Shown here in pieces: positions 35,401-47,694 of a stretch of DNA of 64,000 nt. Origin of the DNA: Stichopus chloronotus (Eukaryota > Echinodermata > Holothuroidea > Aspidochirotida > Stichopodidae); contig SFZH01000008.1 in assembly GCA_021234535.1 (NCBI GenBank), forward strand, positions 496,001 to 560,000, in the 5' to 3' direction. Position numbers and translations under genes: made by a program. The stretch's first letter is position 1. Every line of letters begins with the position of its first letter. Below the pieces are notes generated by a model, which saw only the letters and a list, made by a program, of their open reading frames with translations, had not been told where the DNA came from and did no database searches.

Positions 35401-37010
35401 TGTATACGATCCATGCTCAACTGAAACCTTGTTATCAGTTATTATATCATGTTTAACTCTTATCAACCTGAGGGGTGTGAGAGGGTATCGGGAGCATTGA
35501 GTTTATATTAATCCATCGGAATGTTTATGTTATACAATACAACAGGGGGCATGAGAGAGACTTTCATACTCACCTGTGAGATCATGTAAGAACTTAAGTA
35601 TCTCATAGTTTTCAGTAAAGTTTAAGCTAGCATAATAAACAATTAAACCAACAGTTAAAACAATTTTTCGTACGCAGAAGCTATGATCGTGTTAATTCAT
35701 CGATTCGAAACGTATTTACTTCTGATGGTGGGTTATATTAAATCCGTGTGCCAATAATATAAATAATAACTAGATCTCGGATTGCTCATGTGTTTTGCAA
35801 GTAAATTGCAGTCAAGATATTCATTTAATGTAAAACTATATTCTGAGCCTATAGGTAAAATATCAGACTGACATTTTTAATCCAAGTTTTAAATCACAAT
35901 GGCAAAGATGTGCAAAAAAAAATTGTGTCAAGCATATTTTAGATCAATTCTCAAAATGTATTGGCTTCCAATGAAGCTGTAGGCTACCTGTGAAGAAAAG
36001 CCAAAGAAGTAAAGTAAAAGCAACAAACTGCTGCAAAAGAAAAACAGAAATTTTTTACATAAATTCGGTTTCGCTTAAAAAGAATGAGAGTGCAATAAAA
36101 GGCTGCAACCATAGTACCCGATATTGAATAATATTCATTGATAAAATAAATCCAAAATGCTCAGGAAACTATGACCAAGTTGTCGAATAAACTTTTTATA
36201 TTGTCATATTTACATTAACTTGTATTTATTTTTTCTTTAAGATATTTCGCGGATGTGAGTTAGATGGATACCAGCAACAATCTACGGTAGCCTCAAACCA
36301 TCTAATAATGGTGTTCATTGACCATGTATCCGATTATGTGTCATTTCATCATCCTCTGACGTATAGAGTGACTCAATACTCGAGATTTGAACAAAGAATG
36401 TAGCTGTAATTGCTCGTTTCAGTCTTGGTATCATTTGTATGAATTTAATACAAGTAATAGTTTATGGTTGTTTGTTTCAGTTTTTATCTTTCTTGCGTCA
36501 ATTGTTACCTTCTCAAGTCTCATATCAGATGTATAGGTTTTTAGTGTAAGAGGAATCTCTGTGAAAGTGATGCTGCGTGTGTATTTCACCAAAAAAAAAT
36601 GTCACGATCTTCGCCCAAACGGTAAGTTCGATTAATTTGAAACATGGCACTAGGGTGCTTATAAATGTAAAACTGTAAGTACTCTTCGACCGACTTATGA
36701 CGTCACTGGTCAAAGGTTACGAACACGGAAATTACTTCTAGCATTATATGAATATGTGATAGAGATGTAACAAGATTGTCTTGTTTATGAATGTAGCAAA
36801 AATGTGCAGGAAATATTCAAAAGGTCAAACGTCAGGAAGTTGAAGGTTTAATCGGTGAATATGTTGTGAAAGATTGTGTCACAAACGTCTACCAGACGGT
36901 ATGATACGTAGGTGTTGGCCCTATGAATAACATCATAGGTCACAGAATTAAAGGTCACGTGCATTACAGCACATCACACAGTGTGTTAATCTGCGTTTTG
37001 ATGCTATTAG
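35401..37010. other. Intergenic sequence, nothing recognised
   Basis: No supported gene or repeat on either strand. Confidence 0.5.
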
Positions 37011-37440
37011 TGTAACGTTGGCCGTGCACCAGTAATGGGCTGGTGGATCCCTCTATAGGCGAGTCCTTAAGTCATATGTGGATGCGGAACAGGGTTAGGG
37101 TTAGGTTAATAGAAAACACGGGAAAAAGGATTACAAAGATGGAAAGGTATGGCCTTGTAAGAAGTATGTCTATCAGAGTATCTTGTAGCGACGAGATGCG
37201 TCGACTCAAACAATTTACGAGTGACTAAACTAAGGAGATGGTTGGCTGACCAAGAAAAGCAAACAGTTTAGGAAGCCGAACAAAACTATTTAAAGTGAGA
37301 TAACAGAAACAGAAATAGATGTCATGGAATTAGCCTATCACTACAACTTACCTTACTCCAACATGTAAAGAATGCCTCACTACCTTACAATAAAGAATAC
37401 CTTACTTATTACCGGGACGTTATTCACTTTTACGTATACT
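37011..37440 (-). repeat. LTR copy (3' LTR of minus-strand element)
   Basis: Left direct repeat, starting TGTAACGTTGGCCGTGCACC. It contains an extra block of about 90 bp near 37090-37190 absent from the 42020 copy. Where it ends on the internal side is unclear; a C run (G run on the element strand) at 37809-37821 could mark the polypurine tract instead. Confidence 0.6.
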
Positions 37441-37829
37441 CTCATGCATCATTTAGTAAAATGTCCTCATTTGGTTGTGATTACGACAAAATGCTCATTT
37501 TTTTTTATCTCTTGTAAATATATGTTTCACTTTTTTATGAATATCTTTTTCAAAATATCATTTTATACTTATAAATATACCATCACTGAATATAATCATT
37601 TTAATTCATTTTCTCTGAGAAATATGTAATTTTAACACTACCGTTTCACTCCTTATGAATTACAAAACACTTGCTGCACTTAGTTATCACGAGATGGGTG
37701 GTCATACAATTTCTGCTGTTAGTAATATTCTACAGGTATTACATAAAAACATCCAATAATAGTAACAGTTCAATACCATCAATATCGAATACCTACTTTT
37801 ATGATTAACCCCCCCCCCCCCTCTCTGAC
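37441..37829. other. Unassigned part of the retroelement or spacer
   Basis: AT-rich sequence between the recognisable LTR match and the gag-like region, ending in the 13-base C run at 37809-37821. It may be the rest of the LTR, but the 42020 copy offers no match to confirm it. Confidence 0.4.
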
Positions 37830-38460
37830 TGCCTCGTACTTGATCTCCTTAATCTGTTGTTTTGTATCCCTAACCTCCAACTCTACCCACTTGGCGCCTT
37901 CTTTCAATGCCTCATATTCATCATTACTCAACACAGAAGCAGAGTTTGAATTGTACTGGCAAAATTTGGCGCCTTTATTTTACTCGCCTCATGGGCCCTC
38001 TTAACTCTAGCAGCAAGAAATAAAGCAGAATCCAAATCATTTGCACCTAATTCATGTACTGTCATCAGTTGGAGGTATGAATCTAAGCCAGCCACAAACG
38101 AAATGATTCAACTTCTCTTGCTTCAGTATTCTGGAAAAGCTTCTTTTATCAACTGTATTGTCTCAGCGCTATAAATCTCCAGAGGTTCTTCACGAATTCT
38201 AGTCTGGCTTTAATAGAGGTTGGGAACGTAGCAATAAAATTACGTATTTTAACCACCTACCTTCTTTTCTTTTTAACTTCATTTACATCTGATTTGATGG
38301 AGTCGTTTAAACTGTCTCAATTATCGAAATGCTTGACCACATCTAATGGGTAATTTCTGTGCCACGTCAATAAATTCACCAGTGACCTGAACTGGAACTT
38401 CTAACCGGCGACACCACCGACTAAAATCTTCAGACCCATCACTAGCTCTTGCTTAGCTCT
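37830..38460 (-). pseudogene. Degraded Gag-like region of the LTR element
   Basis: On the minus strand a stretch reading SDGSEDFSRWCRRLEV and then VTGEFIDVAQKLPIR precedes a frame change and a stop near 38315. The following frames give DSIKSDVNEVKKK, EAFPEYS-like and LDSYLQLM-like pieces. The order and spacing suggest the Gag of a retrotransposon. The region has several frameshifts and stops and cannot encode a protein. Assignment rests on resemblance only. Confidence 0.5.
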
Positions 38461-38920
38461 ATTCTGCCATTTAGGACTCATTACATGGAATGCAGTCTTA
38501 AATTGTTACCCTTTACTTCACTAGCTCTAAATTTCTCCTTTATAATTTCTCTAATCGTCCATCCAACCGTCAAATATACAGCTTCCCGCATAAAGCTCCC
38601 ACTTTTACGCCCCGCCTGTTTTCTCTTCTATCGCTTCACGTATCTGTTGGACGCCGGACTGCCGTTGGAATATCGTGGTAGGTTAATGATAACGAACGAG
38701 ACACCTTGTTACAACCAATAATGTAAAAATTAACCGATAAAGTAAAAACGACCGATAATTTAAAAAAATTAACCGATAATGTAAAAACGCTAGTTTACCG
38801 ATAATGTAAAAAAAGGTTCTGAAGACGATTTCGTACGGACTTCAGGATTTCAGGGGGCAAACCCTGATGGAATACCAAACGGCGCCGAAGACGTGGTGTG
38901 AGCACGATACACTCCCCTTA

Positions 38921-40209
38921 TGCCCCACTCACACTATGCCGAAATGACACACGAAGGGGACACGAATTGACACGAAGTAAAATTCGTCTCGCATTCGTAG
39001 GAAAAAGCCACGAATGTACTTGGCGCGAACACAACTCGAATGGAAGACGAACAAGGAGGATTGTGACAGGAACGCCATGCTAATCTCAGAGGAAAGTGAG
39101 ACGAATTGGAGGAGATAATAACACGAATGGCCCGAACAAAGCAAATATAATACGAAGTAGACACGAAAAATAGACCTACAGGAATGTGAAAGGAATATGT
39201 GGCGAAATGAGGCGAATGACAAGAATGCTGGAGGAATAAAGAAGAAAATACAACGAAGTTGACGAAAGCGGTACGACTGTGAAGCGACATTGACAAGAAT
39301 GTACAAAGGAAAGGGTATATATAGGCCTACCTTTATGTATATGTGGGGCTGAAATCAGCTTAGTATTCACATCTTTCATCAGTATGGACTTTCTTGATCA
39401 CTTCCAGAGACTCCTCTTTCTACAACATCTAGTTGATCTGCAGCAGGAGATAGTTGCACAAGATGCAGCCATATTACAGCTGATCCAGATACGGCAAAAC
39501 AGGAGAGGTGGCAGGAGGAGAAGGGTGTGGGTCCGACCTTGGCTGATGAGGAGACCACTTCTTGGCCATTATGAGCGACTCATGGAAGAGCTCATGAGAG
39601 AAGACGTGCCTGCCTACAAGAATTTTGTACGCATGGAACCTCCATTGTGCAACACGTGGTTCGTGGAGTTAGGGTATATTCGCGTCACTGTTGTGTCACT
39701 TTCGTATTATGTTCGTGCCACTCTTGTGACTTTCTTTGTATTCGTTTGCTTTCGCCTGACTTTCGTTTCATTTTCCCAATACATTCCCATTGTTCGTCTT
39801 CCTTTTGTCTCACATTCCTCTCTTTCGGTTCACAGTCGTGTTTTCTTTGTGTTATTTTCGTCTTGTTCGTTTAACCTTCGTGTGTATTCGAGTCTCTTTC
39901 GCCTGTATTCAAGTCAAACGAAAACTCCCACGAGCAAGGACAATAGAGACTAATACCAAACGAATTCTACACGAACATGAAGAAAGCATCACGAAAGTGA
40001 AACGAGTATCCATTTTGCCCCGAAATTTTTAAACAGTTTAAAAATTTCGGGGCAGGTTTGCGAGCACACAAGAACAAGACCACGGCCAGACGAAAACTCA
40101 CGAAGACAAGAAGAATGTCAGGGGAACACACACGAAGACGCCGCGAACCTTAATTCGTGTCCATTCGCGTCCCCTTCGTGTGTAATTTCGGCATAGTGTG
40201 AGTGGGGCA
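38921..40209 (+). mobile_element. Non-autonomous PIF/Harbinger element (1289 bp)
   Basis: Terminal inverted repeats of about 59 bp start TGCCCCACTCACACT at 38921 and end with its complement at 40209, with about four mismatches by eye. A TTA triplet flanks both sides (38918-38920 and 40210-40212), the expected TWA target duplication of PIF/Harbinger. Subterminal regions are rich in TTCGTGT/ACACGAA words in opposite orientations. A short transposase-like ORF lies inside. The highly similar ends suggest a fairly recent insertion, nested in the iterated-TIR element. Confidence 0.85.
39384..39953 (+). pseudogene. Truncated PIF/Harbinger transposase N-terminal ORF
   Basis: A 189-codon ORF. Residues about 1-90 contain a glutamine/leucine-rich helix, an arginine-rich stretch and VWVRPWLMRRPLLGHYERL, then EDVPAYKNFVRMEPP, as seen at the N-terminus of Harbinger transposases (HARBI1-like). 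After the FVRMEPP block the expected continuation appears in another frame (QHVVRGVR, from about 39650), then the ORF runs into the subterminal TTCGTGT-rich sequence and encodes no DDE catalytic domain. So the element is an internal-deletion derivative. Confidence 0.65.
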
Positions 40210-41075
40210 TTAACGGTGAGGGGTGGGACCCACCTGAGGTTCCCTGGTGGGTTCCAGGGGAAGAGCTCCGGTGGGGGTCCAGGGGGAGAATCCCCCGGAA
40301 GCTATGAGGTATTTACGACATTGCAGGCATTAAAACGACGCATTTTTCAAATGATGTAAAGTCGAAACTTAACCTAACAGACCACAAGTACCACAATTTG
40401 ACTATTTTCAATTATATTTTTATATAATTTACTTTCTTGAGGAAATCCTACTTCCCCCAGGTGTAATAATGGTACGCACAGCAGTACATCACTATAAATG
40501 AGACATTAATTTATAGTAGGCTTATGAGAAGCACGTGGAAAAAATATCGAGAATTGCGATTCCGAATACATAGGTAGGATTTGGGATTTGGTTTGCAAGG
40601 ACCATGGTGCATGTAATGACCTACACTAGTGCTTTCAGTGACCCTTACTTCAGATCTTCAAGTAACAATAGTGTGGCGCGTAGCAGACGCCCATGATTTG
40701 AAAGAAATTGTATGGCAGCCAGACAAAATTTTGATTGTATCAGTCACCTCCCTTTGAGGCGCGAGCGAAACGCACCCAGAAAATCTTCCTAGCATTACGA
40801 TTGTATTTGTTATCAATGTTTTCCGTCATTTAACATTGCAAAATGGATCTTTGTAGTCTGTTGGAAATTCTCATATAGTTGCTCTGGTCTCTTTTCCTTT
40901 CGCTCATTTTCCTTATTATTTTTATTATTTTTTCATTCTCTGGGAAAAAGTCGGGGGGGGGGGGCAAGTGCCCGTACGAAATCGTCTTTAGAACAGTTTT
41001 TACATTATCGGTATTTTTTTTACATTATCGGTCGTTTTTACATTATCGGTTAATTTTACATTATCGGTTGTAACA

Positions 41076-42019
41076 CACTTTGTGGGTGTATGCGGTATAG
41101 GTGATCCGACCCAACAGGATCTAACCCATCACTCGTGTAGAACTGAACGCAGTTCAACCCGTGGCATTGGATAACTCTATGGCGTTGGGGTGTGACCTTT
41201 CTTGGAACTGTTTTAGACATGATACAATCAATAGTTATGGGTACGAGCACTATAAATACGAAATGAAGTAGTTTCACACTCACCACTTATGAATGGATTT
41301 CGCAATCACACAAAAAGATTTTTTTAAAGTCCAAATAAAATAGTCCAAAAGAAATATCACAATGGAACAGAGCTCCTGAAGAATGTTGACGGTGGTTGTT
41401 TTCAGTCACAGTTCCGCCGATATGATAGCACGGAGCACCATACACTATTTTCCTTCTGTGATAAAATATAAATTGTAGTTGATTTACCGCCAAGTGTCCC
41501 CAGTTTTATGTGCCCAGTATAGTATGGTAGATTGAAGTGTAATACTCAAGACTCCATAGATCCCCGGTCCTCGAAAACCACTTACTCTACTTCCATTTGC
41601 TTCTCGTCTGGTGCGGGACACCCAGGACCTTTCCGGTGACCACCGGAAGTAGACTACTTCTCACTACCTTGGAAATTACGAAAGGTCAGGACATCAGGTT
41701 CAACTCAGTTTGTTGCTGGACGACAGTTCTAAGGTGTATAAGAGTGGCCGTAGGACTACAAAAAGTGCAATTGCAATTAGGTGAGTAATAATTAGTAAAT
41801 GGCTGAACAGGTCCCAACAGTACGGATTACGGACATACGAAAATATTCTATAATAGAGAAAAGAAATTACGTTAAAAGTCGAAAGTTATTAGAAAATTTA
41901 ACTTATGTTTATTAATGACTCCAATATATCACCAGCTGTCCCCGTCAAAATGTTCCGACCTTAAAACTTCCTTAAATTTAACTTGTTAATTTCTCCGAAA
42001 TGATACCGCTGCACCAAAA
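41076..42019 (-). other. Leader region of the LTR element
   Basis: Lies between the putative primer-binding site next to the 42020 LTR and the inserted DNA transposon. No intact ORF with a recognisable domain. Confidence 0.45.
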
Positions 42020-42330
42020 TGTAACGTTCGCCGTGCGCCAGTAATGGGCTGGTGGAACCGACGGGCAATTTCTTTCGTCATATATATTACAAGTTACGGC
42101 GTGAATAAACTTAGGAGATGCTCAGTTGACCAAGAAACACATACAATTTACAAAGCCACAACAAAACTATTTTGACAACACAACAAAGACAGAAACAACT
42201 GTCATGGAATTAGCATATCAATACAACTTAACTTACTCCAACATCTAATGGAATACCTTATACTACCTTACACTATTTAAAGATTACCGAACTTTTTACT
42301 TGGACGTTATTAACTCTTACATTACTAAAT
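42020..42330 (-). repeat. LTR copy (5' LTR of minus-strand element)
   Basis: Right direct repeat, starting TGTAACGTTCGCCGTGCGCC on the + strand and colinear with the 37011 copy to about 42320. Beyond this the two diverge, so the outer edge is truncated or replaced. Confidence 0.6.
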
Positions 42331-42354
42331 AGTATCATTACTTAATTCAGTGTT

Positions 42355-42535
42355 GTAATCGAGTCACTAACGTTCGAGTCTCGAGTTGAGTCTCCCACTA
42401 GTCGAGTCAGAGTCGAGTCAGAGTCTTTCACTGGTCATGTCGAGTCGAGTCATCAACTGAACTCGAATCGAGTCCTCAATCACACACGAGTCGAGTCGAG
42501 TCACTCTGTCTATTCGAGTCATCTCGAGTAACTTG
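42355..42535. repeat. GAGTC-rich degenerate simple repeat
   Basis: Many copies of GAGTCGAGTC and CTCGAGT variants in a 180-bp block. A short related GACTCGGACTCGAGTC block is at about 54927. Confidence 0.8.
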
Positions 42536-42989
42536 TGCATATTGACCTACAATTGACCTATAATACTAGATCAGACAAGTACGTTATGTACACAATTGTT
42601 AAACATGCTGACTTGGTCACCCCAGATCCTGAAACCGTCGTTGGGGCGAGAATTGTGCCCCCTCCTTTCATCCATATGTCAACGAGTATCGAAATAAGAA
42701 GAATTCTACCATTGCAGATTTTTACACAGCTCACTTTCACTCTACATGTCACTTAAATTAGTCATTTAGTTTTTTCTTGCCTTTTTAAAGAAGTACATGT
42801 CGTTTCTATCTTTGTATTCAGAAATCTATCAGAAACTCGTGTTGATGTCACACCACCACGTTTTAATAACAGTGTTCATGTAGCAATCTTTTCTGCAATA
42901 AAAAAAATTAAAATAAACGAAAAAAATCAGTAAAAACAAAGCCATTGTACAAACCAAGTGCCACACACACAAAAAAATTCTTTTCTACT
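42536..42989. other. Intergenic sequence, nothing recognised
   Basis: No supported gene or repeat. Confidence 0.45.
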
Positions 42990-43273
42990 AAAGGGGAATT
43001 CAATCAAGGAACATGTCTTCTGACTTATTTCAAACCATTTTCATTCATATTTTCGACGTTTTGAAATGAACTTCTAATGGGCAACGTGGTATGTTCAAAC
43101 TTCCCGCCCTACAGAGTTTCTAACACTATGCATGTATGTGAAGGGCGCCGCCATTATGATGTTATTGACTGTGATCTCTGTGCCTTGTGACGTAGTCGAC
43201 GACCAACCATGATCAACGTAATTGACCTACATAATTAGTTATTAGACATGTTCCTTGACTGGAATTCCCCTTT
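42990..43273 (+). mobile_element. MITE with 28-bp inverted repeats, family M1, copy 1
   Basis: 284 bp. The left end AAAGGGGAATTCAATCAAGG and the right end, whose complement reads AAAGGGGAATTCCAGTCAAG, are inverted; both continue to GAACATGTC. The interior matches 59527-59805 (TTTTGAAATGAACTTCTAA, CAGAGTTTCTAACACT, GTGATCTCTGTG, CATAATTAGTTATTAGACA) and, reversed, about 60020-60150. No ORF. A target duplication is not clear. Confidence 0.85.
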
Positions 43274-44784
43274 TAAAAATGTGCCCTTGTTCCCTGGACT
43301 GACTCTTATTTGATGAGCATAACCAATTTAATCATACTTAAAGTAAATGGTTCGTTCCTTACACCCAGAAAGTAACTACAGCAATATTAAATTTTGTAGC
43401 TGTTCAAGGAAGTAAGGCATATATGCCATTATGCTTGATTCCACGTTTGTTTAATGTTTTTTTTTTTTACTCAATCTGGTGAAGAAAATGTGGAAAGTAA
43501 TCTGATGACTTCAGACTCGCGCCACCATTTATTAAAGGTTACTCAACGCTGGCACCGTGTATTAGCTGTAGGCATAATGCACGATTTGGGGGTTAATGCA
43601 AGCGATGCACGCGGGCGCATCCACCGATAGAATCAACCTCAAGAGTGCATTATACTGCAGTTAATATCCTCAACTCTTATTGGTCCCATTTCAGTCAGGT
43701 GACCGTGGGGTTAATCGCTGATAATCCAACTGGTTAAACCACGGTCAATCACCGGCGGATGAATACAATAAACTGTAGATCGACAGTGTGTTTTCAGTCT
43801 GCTATGTCTCACAAAACAACGGCTAATACAGTATTACTAGTAATAGGCCTACTAGTACTAGTGAAATAACGTTCGATTTGAAGTTCGTAGATCTAATGAT
43901 ACCTAGGCCGCGCCTAGAGCCTAAACCTGCTCAAAAGTAAAATGTAAATCTACTGTAAATCTACATAAAAACTGCACAGTATACTGTCAGTGGTAATTCT
44001 TCTGACGTAGGATAATATCAGAATTGTGTCCGGTGAACTTAGCTTCAACACCTTTGAAAGTTTGATAGGCTACCGGAATTAGCTTTCCTGCTGAGATGTT
44101 CATAAACAATTCCTTATGCAATAAAATCGTAAAGAGGACTGCAATAGGCCTACATCGCCATCTTGAAGGGTCTCCATGTAACTACCGGATTAACATTCTT
44201 AAGGACAGAGAACTCCAAAGCACAAATAATTTAGGTCTATCGATAGGCCTAGGCCCATATATGGTAAAAAATATAAACAGGAAAGGCCTTGACATAAGTT
44301 ATTCCAAACCAGCCTTAAAGTGAGCTTACAGCAATGTTAGACAGTAACTTTTTGGCCATGTGCAATCCTTCTTCTTTGTTGAACTAACTTAGGCCTAGTT
44401 CCGAAAGTTTGCATAGCCTACTGAGACCTCTCACACTCACACTAGCTCAGAAAAAATTAGGGTCCGCACGCAACAAGTCTTCCACTTATTGCTGCTGTTA
44501 GGACTGAGAGTAAGACATCACACATGTCCAATCTTTCCTCGAAATGTATATTCAATAAATCTGTCACTGTCACGGTCTTTATCCAACATCAGTCTAATCA
44601 GTCTAAACAATAATAACTACTCCTTTGTGACACCAGATCATCATCAAGCCAGTGACACCGGAGAATTACAGGTTTTGAAAGTTGAGGAAATAAGGTCTAG
44701 ATTATTCCGTAAATCTCGAGACCTGACCAGCAGAGATTCAGTCATATCCAATTTAACCGTGTTGGGGCAGTGGAGAGAATACAC
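43274..44784. other. Intergenic sequence, nothing recognised
   Basis: No coding exon could be supported. The 128-codon frame at 44489-44875 runs into the G-rich tract and shows no domain. Confidence 0.5.
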
Positions 44785-44832
44785 GGGAGGGGGTGGGGGT
44801 CGGGGGTGGGGTCGGGGTCGGGGTGGGTGGTG
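44785..44832 (+). repeat. G-rich quadruplex-prone tract
   Basis: At least seven runs of three or more G separated by one to three bases (GGGAGGGGGTGGGGG and GGGGTCGGGG words) within about 48 bp. This matches the standard G-quadruplex pattern on the + strand. Confidence 0.85.
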
Positions 44833-47694
44833 GTTAGAGGATAGAACAACACTGATTCACAGAACATTCCACTAAAAATACCTTCTGGTTGGTGGACTGT
44901 TTTATACTTGGCATTAACAAATTATTAGGTATGACTTTTCAACAATTACCAAACTTTGCAGTCTTTGCCGAATAAGCAGAATAACCAGGTTGAGCTTTTC
45001 AAGCCTATAGATTTCTCAACTTTTGGGTTTTGATTCAGATACTGTTGGCTTGAGAAACAATTGTTGACTTTTTGCTTTTTCTCCATGAAAATGAAAATCT
45101 ACCTAATATAAGAAAAGATTTCCCAAGGAGAGGGGACGTATCATCCCCCTCCCGAGGGGACGTACTACAAGTCCAAGCCGGCATACATATCATACTAACT
45201 GGATGAAATATTTTACTTTCAATAGAATGTGGCCTATGGGGGGGGGGAGGGGTGAGTTCCGTTTGCGTATAGATTATGAGGAACCTACGCGTGACATCAG
45301 ATGGAAGTTCTTTTAATCTGTCTCGGCGTTAAGATGTCGCTTGAACTGAGATTAATATATACAACTGGCATGACATAGCTATCGTGTTGTATCAGAGTGT
45401 AGCTGAAGAATCTCGTGGGTGGGGATGTGAAGGGGAAAGATATTTTGGTAAATTCAAGTGCTGTCTCGTGTTCATGTTGCTACGGTTTTTATCTTCAGTC
45501 ACAACAAAACGAATTCCTGCAGAAATACAGTATAAATACAGTATAGCGAGGTTAAAATAACAACACTAAACCGTTCAAATCATATCGTTACTTTAGCGAG
45601 CTTCGTCGATTGGGATTCCGCATGCGTTGCCTTCAGGGAGCTCCCTTGATGGAGGGGGTCAATATGAGAAATCTGTAAGCCAAGGACATCCATGTATGAC
45701 ATTAGTGCTGTGTAGGTTTCATTCTCCAGCTAAATGAACAACATACTGACTTGAATGTATGTCATACCATCGGATCACAACATGGCATAAGGCAAACCTA
45801 ATAGACTGTATTATTACAAGCCAATTGACCGTAAAACCTGAAATAGCTTTTTGTGCAGGTCACTAATAGCAGGACTTCCAAATATGGTAATGTATTGTTA
45901 CAAGGACTGCAGTTCTTTTATTTTAATCACTTTGGTTTATTTCCTGCATGTCTGGAAGATGTTTCATCCTCATATAAAATAGTTTCAAATCCGTTTTAAT
46001 ATAGACTTACCTGGAAAATCTATCCTGAAAGTCGGAGCCCCATAGAACCATAAATCCTTCATAGATGAAGTTCAAATCTCAAAGACCAGGCTATGGTAGT
46101 TCATCACTTTGATGATGAAGTAACATCGGCCATTATAACATTTGTGTCCCCATCTCGGTTTTTGGATTATTTCATGGTATTTTTCTTAAGACATGATCGA
46201 TTTTGTTTTTCGAAAGTAAGCATGGCGTGGAAGATTTTTCCCACATGACCATCTTCATTCGATAAGTACAAGACAGTGGTTAAGATTAGTTGATCCATAA
46301 CACTTAATATGTAATCATACTAGAACCTAAGCTTTAAACGACATGTATGAAATACTGTATGTAGTGTTATTTAAGTGCGTAAAATAACACATTGTGCCTT
46401 TACAAGAGAGTCATGAAGTGTACATATGAGATGTCAACTGGTTGAATACAAATTCTGCTTACTGGATGTATTATCCTTGATGTGGAACATATACTGTACG
46501 AGAAAGTCTGAGGATTTTCTTAATTCAGTTCAACAGACTTTATTAAAACTCTTTTTCTGCTGTTACAGAAGCAAACTTTAAACAAGCAAGTAGATGAACC
46601 ACCAAAGAAGGAAATAGGTACATAGAAAAACTGTTATGGGCATTCAAATTTATATTTACCAGAACTACAGTACTACGCATTTATAGTCATACGAGAGAAA
46701 GAAACTATTGAATAACACGAAGTATTTCACGTTTGTGAATATGTTGCTCTTATGTTTTTTTTTCTTACCAGTGAAACTCTACATCATGCATCCTCAATTA
46801 AATTTGATTATGTTGTTGTTATGTTCTGGGACCTATCGCCTACCTAGGGAGGGATTTTGAGAGGTACCCCATCCCCTGTCGCAGTTTTTTTTTCGTCTTT
46901 AAGGACGGACTCAGATTCAAAATGGTGTAAAGTTTTTTCACTGTCCCAAGTCAAGTTGTCTACAAAACGCCCAAGATTTTGGTTAATCTTTTTACTTTTG
47001 AGGGAACTTTCGAAATAGGCAAATTGCTTAAAAAACTCTCACAAATTGTATTTGCACCACTGACTTGCCACAAGTGGTCTTCGCGACCGTTAGAGAAGAC
47101 TCCATTATTCAAGTTGAGCATTAGATAAGATAAAACGAATATTAACTTAAATTGGTTATCACTTTTGTTTATTGTAGAGAAATAAATTTTAAGGTAAAGG
47201 TTCGAAAAACAAGTTCGTTCGTATCGTCTTTTTGAGTTACAAAGAGCAATTTGTGAGCAACTAGACGAGGGGGGGGGGGGGGGAGGTTTAGTTTATCAGG
47301 GAATTGTCATTCACACATAGCTGATTTCAAATGTTACTTTTCAGTTTCGGATGGATGAAGGGTACGGTATATATTGGTGCAAATGGTAACATTAACATCG
47401 GAAATATAAGCATGTTCCTTTCATTCCTTTAACTGCATGTTTGTAACAATGTTTCTTCAACTGTGGTGATTAATTCAAATAAAAGTCCTCATATTTTGCT
47501 TCAAAGTGTAGGGAATGCATGTCCCTCACTGCAGAAAATAAACTAAAATTGCTCCAGAAAGTAATTGGTGATTGAATTAATTGTATAAATAATTATATTA
47601 AGCAAGATATAGTCATTCAAGATAAACATAAGAGTAAATGTAGAACCAAACAGCATCACCTTAAAACTCTCCTTTCTTTAAAGTCATAAATGTC
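44833..47694. other. Intergenic sequence, nothing recognised
   Basis: Contains G runs at 45238-45247 and 47269-47283; no supported gene. Confidence 0.5.

Larger units (their letters stand above)
38707..41075. mobile_element. DNA transposon with iterated terminal inverted repeats
   Basis: The left end TGTTACAACC and the right end GGTTGTAACA are inverted. Each arm then carries four to five direct copies of ACCGATAATGTAAAA or its complement, followed by a single-copy match that includes CGATTTCGTACG on the left and CGTACGAAATCG on the right. The arms are about 130 bp (38707-38837) and 105 bp (40972-41075). A possible 7-bp flank duplication (ACACCTT/ACACTTT) has one mismatch, so the target site is uncertain. 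The interior has no transposase of its own; most of it is the inserted PIF element. Superfamily not assigned. Confidence 0.75.
37011..42330 (-). mobile_element. LTR-retroelement remnant with nested insertions
   Basis: Direct repeats begin TGTAACGTT at 37011 and 42020 and share GCCAGTAATGGGCTGGTGG, TGTCATGGAATTAGC, a CTTACTCCAACAT block and more over about 300-430 bp, so they read as diverged LTRs. On the minus strand the 42020 copy ends ...GTTACA and is followed after a few T by TGGTGCAGCGGTATCA, a plausible tRNA primer-binding site beginning TGG. Gag-like minus-strand sequence lies near the other end (37830-38460). No pol (protease, reverse transcriptase, integrase) is visible. The internal region is interrupted by the insertion at 38707-41075. 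The LTR at 42020 fades at about 42330. Probably an old Gypsy-type non-autonomous or deleted copy; class is inferred. Confidence 0.65.

Noticed and set aside
38929..39306. Two overlapping minus-strand ORFs of 120-125 codons
   Set aside because: They lie in the terminal and subterminal repeats of the PIF element, where TTCGTGT words keep several frames open.
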